Source: Streptomyces fradiae
GTDB taxonomy: Bacteria > Actinomycetota > Actinomycetes > Streptomycetales > Streptomycetaceae
NCBI RefSeq assembly: GCF_041270065.1
Contig: NZ_CP065958.1
Coordinates: 3,286,001 to 3,350,000 of the forward strand
DNA length: 64,000 bases
Direction: 5' to 3'
Part shown: positions 8,456-17,068 of the stretch, piece by piece
Numbering within the stretch: the first letter of the stretch is position 1
Layout of the letters: every line of letters starts with the position of its first letter
Position numbers and translations under genes: made by a program
The notes under the pieces: generated by a model
The model's input: only the letters and a program-made list of their open reading frames with translations
Database searches by the model: none
What the model was told of the DNA's origin: nothing

Positions 8456-9558
8456 CGGGTCAGCCAGCCCGAGGCCAGGTCGGCGGGGCCGTGCAGGGCC
8501 GCCCCCTGGGTCATCTCCATCGCGAAGTCGTCCGCGAGCGCCAGGACCGTCGCACGGCCCTCCAGTTCGGCCACCCAGGCCGGCGGGAGGGCCGTCTCGC
8601 CGTGCAGGGCGCCGAGCAGCGCCCCGGTGAGGCTGCCGGTCGCCGCCGACGGGCCGTCGTGGTTGACCGCGAGCCGCAGCCCGTGCCGGACGTCCTCGCC
8701 GACCAGCGTGCAGTACACGGCGGCCGCCAGCTGCCCCTCGGCCCGGTCCTCGGCCGCCCCGAGCGCGGTCACCCGCTCGGCGTCCGGCGCCCCTTGCCGT
8801 ACGGCGTCGAGCGCGGCCTCCAGGGCCTCGGTCACCCGCTGGTGGCCGGGGCGGGCGGCGAGCTGGGCGAGCGCGGTGGCGACGGCCGCGTCGACGCTGC
8901 CGCCCCGGGCCAGGCCGTGCACGACCACCGCGAACGCGCCGGCCGCCAGATACGCGGCGGGGTCGCCGTGCGTCTGGGCGGCGCACTCCACCGCCAGCTG
9001 GCACACCAGCTGCGGCTCCCAGCCGACGAGCAGCCCGAACGGCGCCGAGCGGACCACGGCGCCGCTGTCGGCGGCCTGCGGGTTCTTCGGCCGGTCGAGC
9101 GTGCCGAGCTGGGCGTCGCCGAGTCCGGTGAGGCAGGCCCGGGCCGGGTCCCGGCGGGCGTACAGCCACTCCTCGCGGGCCAGCCACCCGAGATCGGTGC
9201 GCCGTTCGTCGGGGCCCCAGTCGCGCTGGGTGGCGGCCCAGCGCAGATGGGCCCGGTGCACATCGGTGGGCGGGTGCCAGTGGCCGGTGTCGCGGCGGAC
9301 CTGGGCGCGGATCAGGCCGTCCACGGTGAACAGGGACATCTGGGTGGCGGCGGTGACCGCTCCGCGCCGCCCGTAGGCGGGGGCGAGCTCGGTCAGGCCC
9401 TCGGGTCCGTGCGCGGTGCGCAGCTCGGCGAGGGTGCGGGCTGCGGCCCCGGCGCCGAGGGCGTCACCGACCGCGCCGCCGAGCAGGCAGCCGCGGACCC
9501 GCGAGCGGAAGTCCTGCTGTTCGGTGCGGCCCCACACGGCCGCGGCTGTGGTGGTCAC
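8440..9558 (-). CDS. ADP-ribosylglycohydrolase-fold protein with altered metal site
   Basis: A 372-residue member of the ADP-ribosylglycohydrolase (DraG/ARH) fold. The opening motif G-C-L-L-G-G-A-V-G-D-A-L-G is intact. Active enzymes bind two magnesium ions through an early T-D-D-T motif, usually followed by Q-M-x-L-F-T. Here that segment reads T-A-A-T-Q-M-S-L-F-T, so both aspartates are alanine. The late motif, normally D-x-D-T/S-x-G-A, reads H-D-G-P-S-A-A-T-G-S, so part of that site is also changed. It may be a pseudoenzyme that binds rather than cleaves ADP-ribose (inference). The GTG at 9558 has GGGGGAGGG just upstream. It overlaps the end of the convergent symporter gene by 16 bases. Confidence 0.85.
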   Translation of the reverse strand: MTTTAAAVWGRTEQQDFRSRVRGCLLGGAVGDALGAGAAARTLAELRTAHGPEGLTELAPAYGRRGAVTAATQMSLFTVDGLIRAQVRRDTGHWHPPTDVHRAHLRWAATQRDWGPDERRTDLGWLAREEWLYARRDPARACLTGLGDAQLGTLDRPKNPQAADSGAVVRSAPFGLLVGWEPQLVCQLAVECAAQTHGDPAAYLAAGAFAVVVHGLARGGSVDAAVATALAQLAARPGHQRVTEALEAALDAVRQGAPDAERVTALGAAEDRAEGQLAAAVYCTLVGEDVRHGLRLAVNHDGPSAATGSLTGALLGALHGETALPPAWVAELEGRATVLALADDFAMEMTQGAALHGPADLASGWLTRYPRG

Positions 9559-9632
9559 GACGTGCCCTCCCCCGTACACCGACCGGTCTGCTCGGCACTC
9601 TCAGCACTGTAATAGACCGGATGCGCTCATTC

Positions 9633-9663
9633 GGGAGCCGGAACGTTATGCGTTCCGGCTCCC
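9633..9663. terminator. Strong hairpin after fbiC
   Basis: Perfect 13-base arms (9633-9645, 9651-9663) with a TTATG loop, 43 bases after the fbiC stop on the minus strand. It lies between fbiC and the ADP-ribosylglycohydrolase-like gene promoter. Confidence 0.8.
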
Positions 9664-9706
9664 TTCAGGCCGTTTTTGACCAGATTTCTTCTTACTCCGA
9701 GGGCTC

Positions 9707-12325
9707 TTACTCCGGGGGCAGCAGCGGCAGCAGCTCCGGCAGGTGTCCGTCCGAGGCGCGGGCCGCCGACTGCCGCTCCTCGGGCACCTCGCCGTACAGC
9801 GTCGTGCGCGGCCGGGAGGGCCGGCCGGCGGCCTCGGCGATGGCCTCCAGGTCGCGGATCGAGCGGTACGAGCCGTAACTGGAGCCCGCCATACGGGAGA
9901 TGGTCTCCTCCATCAGGGTGCCACCGAGGTCGTTGGCGCCGGAGCGCAGCATCGCGGCGGCGCCCTCCGTGCCCAGCTTCACCCAACTGGTCTGGATGTT
10001 GGGGATGTACGGGTGGAGGAGCAGCCGGGCCATGGCGGTGACGGCGCGGTTGTCGCGGGTGGTCGGGCCGGGGCGGGCGATGCCGGCGAGGTAGACGGGC
10101 GCGTTGGTGTGGATGAAGGGCAGGGTCACGAACTCGGTGAAGCCGCCGGTGCGTTGCTGGATGCCAGCCAGGGTGCGCAGATGGCCGAGCCAGTGGCGGG
10201 GCTGGTCCACGTGCCCGTACATCATGGTCGAGGAGGAACGGATGCCGAGCTCGTGGGCGGTGGTCATCACCTCGATCCAGGTGGCGGTGGGCAGCTTTCC
10301 CTTGGTGAGGACCCAGCGGACCTCGTCGTCGAGGATCTCGGCGGCGGTGCCGGGGATGGAGTCGAGTCCGGCCTCCTTGGCGGCGGTGAGCCACTCGCGG
10401 ATGGACAGGCCGGTGCGGGCGGCGCCGTTGACGACCTCCATCGGCGAGAAGGCGTGCACGTGCATGCCGGGGACGCGTTCCTTCACCGCGCGCGCGATGT
10501 CGAAGTAGGCGGTGCCGGGCAGGTCGGGGTGGATGCCGCCCTGCATGCAGACCTCGACGGCGCCGACCTCCCAGGCCTGGGCGGCCCGGTCGGCGACCTG
10601 GTCGAGGGAGAGGGTGTAGGCGTCGGCGTCGGTGCGGCGCTGGGCGAAGGCGCAGAAGCGGCAGCCGGTGTAGCAGACGTTGGTGAAGTTGATGTTCCGC
10701 GTGACGATGTACGTCACGTCGTCGCCGACCGCGGTCCTGCGGACGTCGTCGGCGACCGCGCAGAGCGCGTCGAGGGCCGGGCCGTCGGCGTGGAACAGGG
10801 CGAGGGCCTGCGGGTCGGTGAGCCGGGTCGGGTCGTCGGCGGCGACGGCCAGGGCCTCCCGTACGTCGCTGTCGATCCGCTCGGGCGCGCGCTGGTCGGG
10901 CACCAGGCCGGGCGCGGCGGCCTCGCGCAGCGCGTCCCAGTCGCCGTAGACGTGGTCGAAGTCCTCGCGGCGGTCGCCGGTGCGGCCGGTGGTGTCGATG
11001 GTGGCGTGGAGGTCCGTGCGGCCGCTCGCGCTGAAGGCCTCGTCGGGCTCCTGCCAGGGCAGGCCCCGGACGGGCGCGTCCGGGTTCGCCAGGCCGGTCT
11101 CGGGGTCGGCGAGCGCGCGGACGTGCGGGACGATGCGCGGGTCGAGCCAGGGCTCGCCGCGGCGTACGAACTCCGGGTAGACGCAGAGGCGTTCGCGGAG
11201 CTCGAAGCCGGCGGTGCGGGAGTGCTCGGCGAGTTCCTCGATCCGCGGCCAGGGGCGTTCGGGGTTGACGTGGTCGATGGTGAGCGGGGAGACCCCGCCC
11301 CAGTCGTCGATGCCGGCGGCGATCAGGCGCTCGTACTCGGCGTCGACCAGGTTCGGCGGGGCCTGGAGGCAGGCGGCGGGGCCCATGATGAGGCGGGCGA
11401 CGGCCACGGTGGCGACCAGGTCGTCGAGTTCGGCGTCCGGCATGCCGCGCATCGCCGTGTCCGGCTTGGCGCGGAAGTTCTGGATGATCAGCTCCTGGAT
11501 GCCGTGGTAGGAGCGGGCGATCCGGCGCAGCGCGAACAGCGACTCGGCGCGCTCCTCCGGGGTCTCGCCGATCCCGAGCAGCAGGCCGCTGGTGAACGGG
11601 ACGGAGGAGCGCCCGGCGTCCTCCAGGACCCGCAGCCGGACTGCGGGCTCCTTGTCGGGCGAGCCGTGGTGCGGGCCGCCGGGCTCGGACCACAGGCGGG
11701 TCGCGGTGGTCTCCAGCATCATCCCCATCGAGGGCGCGACCGGCTTGAGCCGCTGGAGGTCGGTCCAGGAGAGCACCCCGGGGTTGAGGTGCGGGAGGAG
11801 TCCGGTCTCCTCCAGGATCCGGATCGACATGGCCCGTACGTACGCGATCGTGTCGTCGTACCCGTGCGCGTCCAGCCACTCCCGGGCCTCGGGCCAGCGG
11901 TCCTCGGGCTTGTCCCCGAGGGTGATGAGGGCTTCCTTGCAGCCGAGCGCGGCGCCCTTGCGCGCGATGTCCAGGACCTCGTCCGGGCTCATGAACATCC
12001 CGTGGCCGGCCCGGCGCAGCTTGCCGGGCACGGTCACGAAGGTGCAGTAGTGGCACTTGTCCCGGCACAGCCGGGTGAGCGGTATGAACACGCTCTTCGA
12101 GTACGTGATGACCCCCGGCCGCCCGGCGGCCTCCAGCCCCGCGTCCCGCACCCGCCCGGCCGTCCCCACCAACTCCGCCAGATCCGCCCCGCGCGCCCTC
12201 AGCAGCACGGCGGCCTCCCCCACATCGAGCGCCACCCCGTCCCGGGCCCGCTTCAGGGCCCTGCGCATGGCGTTCTCGGTGGGACGGGCGTCGTGGGCGT
12301 CGCGTGCTGCCTGGTGATCCGTCAT
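9707..12325 (-). CDS. fbiC: FbiC: fused CofG/CofH radical-SAM F0 synthase
   Basis: An 872-residue bifunctional enzyme that makes F0 (7,8-didemethyl-8-hydroxy-5-deazariboflavin), the chromophore of cofactor F420, from tyrosine and a ribityl-uracil. Both halves carry a radical-SAM CxxxCxxC cluster: C87-C91-C94 in the CofG-like half and C551-C555-C558 in the CofH-like half (context [10 protein letters not shown]). The actinobacterial fusion is normally about 850-870 residues, so this is full length. It starts with ATG at 12325, 25 bases after the end of an F420-type luciferase-like gene on its other side. The presence of fbiC fits the five or so F420-related genes in the window. Confidence 0.96.
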   Translation of the reverse strand: MTDHQAARDAHDARPTENAMRRALKRARDGVALDVGEAAVLLRARGADLAELVGTAGRVRDAGLEAAGRPGVITYSKSVFIPLTRLCRDKCHYCTFVTVPGKLRRAGHGMFMSPDEVLDIARKGAALGCKEALITLGDKPEDRWPEAREWLDAHGYDDTIAYVRAMSIRILEETGLLPHLNPGVLSWTDLQRLKPVAPSMGMMLETTATRLWSEPGGPHHGSPDKEPAVRLRVLEDAGRSSVPFTSGLLLGIGETPEERAESLFALRRIARSYHGIQELIIQNFRAKPDTAMRGMPDAELDDLVATVAVARLIMGPAACLQAPPNLVDAEYERLIAAGIDDWGGVSPLTIDHVNPERPWPRIEELAEHSRTAGFELRERLCVYPEFVRRGEPWLDPRIVPHVRALADPETGLANPDAPVRGLPWQEPDEAFSASGRTDLHATIDTTGRTGDRREDFDHVYGDWDALREAAAPGLVPDQRAPERIDSDVREALAVAADDPTRLTDPQALALFHADGPALDALCAVADDVRRTAVGDDVTYIVTRNINFTNVCYTGCRFCAFAQRRTDADAYTLSLDQVADRAAQAWEVGAVEVCMQGGIHPDLPGTAYFDIARAVKERVPGMHVHAFSPMEVVNGAARTGLSIREWLTAAKEAGLDSIPGTAAEILDDEVRWVLTKGKLPTATWIEVMTTAHELGIRSSSTMMYGHVDQPRHWLGHLRTLAGIQQRTGGFTEFVTLPFIHTNAPVYLAGIARPGPTTRDNRAVTAMARLLLHPYIPNIQTSWVKLGTEGAAAMLRSGANDLGGTLMEETISRMAGSSYGSYRSIRDLEAIAEAAGRPSRPRTTLYGEVPEERQSAARASDGHLPELLPLLPPE

Positions 12326-12349
12326 GGACCGAGCATACGAGCGGACGCC

Positions 12350-13189
12350 TCAGAGGTACCGCGCGTATGCGTCAAGGGCCTCCAAGACCTCCTTCTCGTC
12401 ACCAGGCGGCAGCTGCAGCACCACCTCCGGGCAGCCGAGGTCCGCGTAGTGGGCGAGCTTGCCGGGGTTCGGGTGGACTCCGAAGGGGACGACCTGGAGG
12501 GAGTCCGGAGTGCGGCCGGCGGCTTCCCAGGCCTCGCGGAGGAGCGGCAGGTTGGTGGAGAGGCCGCGGCCGCCGATGGGCATCCAGCCGTCGGCGTAGT
12601 CGGTGATGTGGGAGAAGAGCTTGGGGCCGGCCGCGCCGCCGACCAGGGTGCGCGGGGCGCCGGCGGGGGGCTTGGGCCAGGCGTCGGAGGCGCTGACGGA
12701 GCGGCCGAAGGCGCCCTCGTACGGGGTGGGTTCGGCGGACCACAGGGCGCGCATCAGGTGCACGGCGTCCCGGGTGCGCTCGCGGCGGGTCGGCCAGTCG
12801 ACGCCGTGGTCGGCGGCCTCCTCGCGGTTCCAGCCGAAGCCGACGCCGAGGGTGAAGCGCCCGCCGGAGAGGTGGTCGAGGGTCGCGATCGTCTTGGCGA
12901 GGGCGATCGGGTCGTGCTCGGCGACCAGCGTGATGCCGGTGCCCAGGAGCAGGCGCTCGGTGACGGCGGCGGCCTGGCCGAGTGCCACGAAGGGGTCGAG
13001 GGTGCGGGCGTACTCGCGGGGCAGTTCGCCGCCGCCACCGCCGAACGGGTAGTCGGACTCCCGGGAGACGGGGATGTGGGTGTGCTCGGGGAGGTAGAGC
13101 CCGGCGAAGCCGCGCTCTTCGAGGGCGCGGGCGAGGCGCACGGGGGAGATGGTCTCGTCGGTCAGGAAGATCGTGGTCGAGATCCGCAT
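12350..13189 (-). CDS. LLM-class (luciferase-like) F420-dependent oxidoreductase
   Basis: A 279-residue TIM-barrel oxidoreductase of the luciferase-like monooxygenase class, probably using F420. Diagnostic segments are the N-terminal strand, the P-E-H-T-H loop, the G-T-G-I-T strand, the T-L-D-H-L-S-G-G-R-F-T-L-G-V-G-F-G-W-N motif and a late P-x-G-x-x-P-N/D element. The start at 13189 (M-R-I-S-T-T-I-F) was preferred over the longer frame because the upstream 22 codons look like noncoding CGTAC repeats; no strong ribosome site is visible. It follows fbiC's upstream end on the same strand, 25 bases away, but is transcribed first, so the two may form an operon. Substrate unknown. Confidence 0.88.
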   Translation of the reverse strand: MRISTTIFLTDETISPVRLARALEERGFAGLYLPEHTHIPVSRESDYPFGGGGGELPREYARTLDPFVALGQAAAVTERLLLGTGITLVAEHDPIALAKTIATLDHLSGGRFTLGVGFGWNREEAADHGVDWPTRRERTRDAVHLMRALWSAEPTPYEGAFGRSVSASDAWPKPPAGAPRTLVGGAAGPKLFSHITDYADGWMPIGGRGLSTNLPLLREAWEAAGRTPDSLQVVPFGVHPNPGKLAHYADLGCPEVVLQLPPGDEKEVLEALDAYARYL

Positions 13190-13269
13190 GGGGGCACGGT
13201 AGGGGGTGGGGCGTGGAATTCCGAGGGGCGTGCGGTACGTGTACGTGTACGGCACGGGTCCCGCGCCAT

Positions 13270-13300
13270 GGGTGCCGGGTGCCGGGGTGCCGGGGTGCCG
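13270..13300. repeat. Short GGGTGCCG tandem repeat
   Basis: About four copies of a 7-8 base GGTGCCGG unit lie in the divergent intergenic region between the luciferase-like gene and the PHP hydrolase gene. The neighbouring 13240-13255 stretch also repeats GTACGT. No protein is encoded here. Confidence 0.6.
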
Positions 13301-13339
13301 CTCGCGTTGTTCCAGTGTTCACCTCCGCGCGCCACAGTC

Positions 13340-14863
13340 ATGGGCATGACGGATACGACTCGACGCGCGCTCCTCATGACGGGCGCGGCGACCGCGTTTA
13401 CGTTGGGCACCGTGAGCTTCGCGCATGCCGCCGACGGTGACACCACAGCCGATGGCGCTCTCACCCGCACCGTGCGCGGCACCCTGCCGCCCGGCTCCCC
13501 CGACTTCGTGTACCTGCCGGTGGAGCTGCCGCACGGGGTGCGCGAGCTGCACGTCGCCTACGCGTACGAGCGGCCCGCCGTGCCCGCCGGCACCCAGGGC
13601 AACGCCCTCGACATCGGCCTCTTCGACCAGCGCGGCACCGCCCTCGGCGGCAACGGCTTCCGCGGCTGGTCGGGAGGCGCCCGCAAGGAGTTCTTCGTCC
13701 GCACCGACGACGCCACGCCCGGGTACGTGGCCGGGCCACTGCGGGCCGGGACCTGGTACGTGGCGCTCGGCCCGTACACGGTGGCGCCGCAGGGGCTCGC
13801 GTACACCGTGACGATCACCCTCCGGCTCGGCCCCTCCGCGCCCGCCGTACGCCCGGCGTACCCGCCGGAGCGGGCCCGCGGCCGGGGCCGGAACTGGTAC
13901 CGCGGCGACTGCCATCTGCACACCGTGTACTCCGACGGGCGCCGCACCCCGGCCGAGGTCGCCGCGCTCGCCCGCGCCGCCGGCCTCGACTTCCTCGCCG
14001 GCACCGAGCACAACACCCACGCCGGGCACGGCGCCTGGGCCGAGCACGCCGGCGACGACCTGCTGATCCTGCTCGGCGAGGAGGTCACCACCCGCAACGG
14101 TCACGTGCTCGCCCTCGGCACCGCCCCCGGCACCTTCGTCGACTGGCGTTACCGCGCCCGGGAGAACCGCTTCGGCCGGTTCGCCCGCGAGATCCGCCGG
14201 GCAGGCGGTCTCGTCGTGCCCGCGCACCCGCAGGCCACCTGCATCGGCTGCGCCTGGAAGTTCGGCTTCGGCGACGCGGACGCGGTCGAGGTGTGGAACG
14301 GCCCCTACACGCCGGACGACGAGGTCGCCCTGGCGGGCTGGGACGGGGCCCTTGCGCAGGGCCGGTTCACCCCGGCGATGGGGAACAGCGATGCGCACCG
14401 GGACCCCGACCGGGTGGGCACGCCGCAGACTGTGGTCCTGGCCGACGAGCTGAGCCGGGCTGCGATCCTCGACGGGCTGCGGGCCGGGCGCTCGTACGTC
14501 GCCGAGTCGTCCGCGGTCTCCGTGGACTTCACCCTCACCGACGCCCAGGGCCGGTCCGCGGGGCTCGGCGAGCGCCTCGTGGTCCCGCCCGACGAACCGG
14601 TGACCGCCCGCCTCCGGGTCACCGGCGCGCCCGCGGGCGGCTCCCTGCGCCTGGTCACCGACCAGGGCGTGCTGCACACCGCGCAGAGCACCGGCACGGG
14701 CGTGGACTCCGTCGACTGGACGACGACGGCCGCGTACGCGACCTATGTACGGGCGGAGGTCCGCCACCCGGTGACGGCCCCGCCGCTCCCGGGCGCGCTC
14801 GCGGCCTTCACGAACCCGGTGTTCCTGTCCTTCGTGGAAGAGCTCACACCTGGTACTCGGTGA
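13340..14863 (+). CDS. Tat-exported PHP-domain metallohydrolase (CehA/McbA family)
   Basis: A 507-residue secreted protein. The N-terminus has a twin-arginine signal (T-R-R-A-L-L-M-T-G-A-A, then a hydrophobic stretch ending F-A-H-A). After a beta-rich N-terminal region, residues about 185-390 form a PHP domain: D-C-H-L-H-T-x-Y-S-D-G at its start, T-E-H-N-T-H, a P-A-H-P segment and N-S-D-A-H near the end supply the metal-binding His and Asp residues. CehA/McbA relatives hydrolyse esters, carbamates or phosphoesters. ATG codons at 13340 and 13346 are both possible; no clear ribosome site helps. The gene ends 20 bases inside the convergent GNAT gene. Confidence 0.88.
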   Translation: MGMTDTTRRALLMTGAATAFTLGTVSFAHAADGDTTADGALTRTVRGTLPPGSPDFVYLPVELPHGVRELHVAYAYERPAVPAGTQGNALDIGLFDQRGTALGGNGFRGWSGGARKEFFVRTDDATPGYVAGPLRAGTWYVALGPYTVAPQGLAYTVTITLRLGPSAPAVRPAYPPERARGRGRNWYRGDCHLHTVYSDGRRTPAEVAALARAAGLDFLAGTEHNTHAGHGAWAEHAGDDLLILLGEEVTTRNGHVLALGTAPGTFVDWRYRARENRFGRFAREIRRAGGLVVPAHPQATCIGCAWKFGFGDADAVEVWNGPYTPDDEVALAGWDGALAQGRFTPAMGNSDAHRDPDRVGTPQTVVLADELSRAAILDGLRAGRSYVAESSAVSVDFTLTDAQGRSAGLGERLVVPPDEPVTARLRVTGAPAGGSLRLVTDQGVLHTAQSTGTGVDSVDWTTTAAYATYVRAEVRHPVTAPPLPGALAAFTNPVFLSFVEELTPGTR

Positions 14864-15377
14864 GGTCGATGGCGTGGACCCGCAGCGGGTGCCCGTACAC
14901 CGGGTGGACGGTCTCCCGCTCCGGGACCATGCCGAGCTTGCGCATCACGTTCTCCGAGGCGGTGTTGCCGATCCGCGCGATGCTGATCACCCGGTCGAGC
15001 CCGCGGTCCTGCAGCCCGAACTCAAGGGCCGCGTGCGCCGCCTCGGAGGCGTAACCCTGCCCCCAGTAGGGCCGCCCGAGCCGCCAGCCGATCTCGACGG
15101 CGGGCAGCACCTCGGGCAGGAACTCCGGCACGGAGAGCCCGGTGAACCCGATCAGCTCCCCGGACCCGAGGAGCTCGACCGCGAACAGCCCGAAGCCCTC
15201 CTCGTCCCACTCCTCCTCGATCCGCTCGATCGCCTCGGCGGTCTGCTCCAGATCGCGTACGGAGCCGTCGCCGATCCACTGCATGACCTCGGGGTCGGCG
15301 TTGATCTCGGCCATCGGCACGAGGTCGTCGTCGCTCCAGCGACGCAGCAGCAGGCGGGGCGTGAGGATCTCGGTCAT
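14844..15377 (-). CDS. GNAT acetyltransferase (RimJ/RimL type)
   Basis: A 177-residue acetyltransferase of the RimJ/RimL subfamily, which acetylate protein N-termini or small amines with acetyl-CoA. It begins with the typical T-x-R-L-L-L-R-R-W-x-x-x-D, has E-I-G-W-R-L-G-x-x-Y-W-G-Q-G-Y-A-S-E-A for the CoA pyrophosphate loop, and closes with the N-x-A-S-x-x-V-M-x-K-L-G-M motif. It is convergent with the PHP hydrolase gene (20-base overlap) and divergent from the next GNAT gene. Confidence 0.9.
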   Translation of the reverse strand: MTEILTPRLLLRRWSDDDLVPMAEINADPEVMQWIGDGSVRDLEQTAEAIERIEEEWDEEGFGLFAVELLGSGELIGFTGLSVPEFLPEVLPAVEIGWRLGRPYWGQGYASEAAHAALEFGLQDRGLDRVISIARIGNTASENVMRKLGMVPERETVHPVYGHPLRVHAIDLTEYQV

Positions 15378-15450
15378 GCCCCCATCATCGCGCGTCTCCG
15401 CACCACGTATTCAGGTGTGCCCGTCCGCCGACGTGCGTACGGTGGCCCGC

Positions 15451-16218
15451 ATGCTGACGCGCCTTGAGACCTACTACGACTCCGTGCCCCGGTCCGCCGC
15501 CCGCGCCGAGGAGTTCGGGCCGCTGACCCTGTTCGTACGGGAGGGGGCGGGCTGGCCGTACTACGCGCGGCCCGCGCTCGGGCACGGCGGGGCCGGGGAG
15601 GTGCCGGTCGAGGCGGTGGAGAAGGTGCGGGCGCGGCAGCGGGAGCTGGGGGTGCCGGAGGCGTTCGAGTGGGTCGCGGAGACCACGCCGGGGCTGCGGG
15701 CGGCGGTCGAGGCGAGCGGGCTCGTGGTGCACGAGCACCCGCTGATGGTGCTGTCGGCGGAGGCGGAGGAGCTGCCGGCCCCGCCGGCGGACGTCACCGT
15801 CCGCATGGTCGGCCCCGACGACCCGCACCTGGCGAGCGCGGTCGCCGCCCCGTACGCCGCCTTCGGCGCCACCCCGACGCCCGGCGCGACCGCCCAGGTC
15901 GCGGCCCGTCTCACAGCCGGCCTCACCCGCCTCGCGTCCGCCTTCGACCCCGCCGGCACCGCCCTCGCGGCCGGCCAGCACCAGCCCGTCGGCCCGGTCA
16001 CCGAGGTCGTCGGCGTCGGCACCCGCCCGGACTCCCGCCGCCGCGGCCTGGGCCTCGCGGTCACCGCCGCCCTCGTCGCCGACGCCCGCGCGCTCGGCGT
16101 CGAGACGGTCTTCCTCTCCGCCACGGACGACACCGTGGCCCGCCTCTACGCCCGCCTGGGCTTCCGTACCGTGGGCACGGCACTGATCGCGGAGGCGCCG
16201 GAGGCCGACACCGCCTGA
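15451..16218 (+). CDS. GNAT acetyltransferase, second of three
   Basis: A 255-residue protein whose C-terminal third is a GNAT domain: V-G-T-R-P-D-S-R-R-R-G-L-G is the CoA-binding motif A, followed by F-L-S-A-x-D-D-T-V-A-R-L-Y-A-R-L-G-F, the motif B helix. The N-terminal region (about 1-110) is typical of two-part Streptomyces GNATs. The ATG at 15451 leaves 73 bases to the divergent GNAT gene. Its last 73 bases overlap the convergent third GNAT gene, so one of these ends may be over-called, though both motifs lie outside the overlap. Substrate unknown. Confidence 0.85.
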   Translation: MLTRLETYYDSVPRSAARAEEFGPLTLFVREGAGWPYYARPALGHGGAGEVPVEAVEKVRARQRELGVPEAFEWVAETTPGLRAAVEASGLVVHEHPLMVLSAEAEELPAPPADVTVRMVGPDDPHLASAVAAPYAAFGATPTPGATAQVAARLTAGLTRLASAFDPAGTALAAGQHQPVGPVTEVVGVGTRPDSRRRGLGLAVTAALVADARALGVETVFLSATDDTVARLYARLGFRTVGTALIAEAPEADTA

Positions 16219-16688
16219 GGTCCGACGGGAGGCTCCCGCACCATCAGCACGTCGATCGGGTCCTCGGACTCGACCGTGAAGCCCTCGCGCTCGTAGAGGC
16301 GGCGGGCCGCACTGCCCCGGATCACGACGAGGCGGACCGGGACGCCCTCCGCGTCCGCGCGGGCGAGGAGGGTGCGGAGGATCGTGGTGCCGAGGCCGCG
16401 GCCCTGGGTCTCGGGGGCGAGGTAGAAGTGCTCGATGTAGTAGCCGGGGCCCGCCTTGTACGGGGCGAAGGAGACGCAGCCCGCGAAGGCGCCGGCGACC
16501 TCGATCACCGTCGTGTACGCGGGGCGGAACTCGTCGCGCAGCCGCTGCCGCACCCGGTGCGTGTCGTAGCGGCCGAGCCGCTCCAGGTCGGGCCGCATGA
16601 CCACGGCCTTCAGCTCGGCGACGGGCTCGACGTCCGCCGCGGTCGCCGGGCGAGGCGACCAGTTCGTGTCGTCGTACGAGGTGGGCAT
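16146..16688 (-). CDS. GNAT acetyltransferase, third of three
   Basis: A 180-residue GNAT protein. The N-terminal P-R-P-A-T-A-A-D-V start, the F-Y-L-A-P-E-T-Q-G-R-G-L-G-T CoA loop and the A-A-R-R-L-Y-E-R-E-G-F helix are all visible, so the fold is complete by about residue 155. The last 25 residues are a low-complexity tail encoded inside the overlap with the convergent GNAT gene. The ATG at 16688 (M-P-T-S-Y-D-D) is the natural start because coding character fades upstream. A 58-base gap separates it from the divergent secreted-protein gene. Confidence 0.85.
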   Translation of the reverse strand: MPTSYDDTNWSPRPATAADVEPVAELKAVVMRPDLERLGRYDTHRVRQRLRDEFRPAYTTVIEVAGAFAGCVSFAPYKAGPGYYIEHFYLAPETQGRGLGTTILRTLLARADAEGVPVRLVVIRGSAARRLYEREGFTVESEDPIDVLMVREPPVGPQAVSASGASAISAVPTVRKPRRA

Positions 16689-16746
16689 GGGCGCATCGTA
16701 GGAGGGGCGTGCGTAACCCCGGCCGCCCGGGCGGCGTTCACGCGGC

Positions 16747-16974
16747 ATGAAGAAGATCCTCACCGCCGTCGCCCTGACCTCCTTCGCCGTGACCGGTGCC
16801 GTGGCCGGTGGCCTCGCCGCCGCCGGGACGGCCGCCGCCGACACCGGCGGCGCCAACCTGCCCTCCGTGGTGCCGCTGAGCGGTGTCCTGATGCCCAAGG
16901 CCGAGCCGGCCGCCGCCGAGCAGATGCCGGGCGCCAACAAGCTGGTCGAGGGGCTGCTCCCCGGCCGGCACTGA
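16747..16974 (+). CDS. Small secreted protein
   Basis: A 75-residue protein with a clear signal peptide: M-K-K start, a hydrophobic core of about 20 residues and a probable cleavage after G-T-A-A-A. The mature part is only about 45 residues, Ala/Pro/Leu-rich, with no cysteine and no known motif. Such small exported proteins are common in Streptomyces and mostly uncharacterised. It is followed by a very strong bidirectional terminator, which supports it as a real transcription unit. Confidence 0.75.
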   Translation: MKKILTAVALTSFAVTGAVAGGLAAAGTAAADTGGANLPSVVPLSGVLMPKAEPAAAEQMPGANKLVEGLLPGRH

Positions 16975-16993
16975 GCCACGGGAAGACACAGCG

Positions 16994-17041
16994 GAACGAC
17001 GAGGTGGCGGGACCCCCCACGGGCCCGCCACCTCGTCGTTC
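16994..17041. terminator. Bidirectional 18-bp terminator hairpin
   Basis: Perfect 18-base arms (16994-17011, 17024-17041) around a 12-base loop, between the convergent secreted-protein and APC permease genes. Confidence 0.88.
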
Positions 17042-17068
17042 TCCGTCACCGGACGGCCGAGGAGTCCA

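Noticed and set aside
9743..14863. A 1706-codon open frame on the plus strand across fbiC
   Set aside because: It is antisense to fbiC and the luciferase-like gene, with Gly/Val/Arg-biased shadow composition. Only its last 507 codons, the PHP hydrolase, are real.
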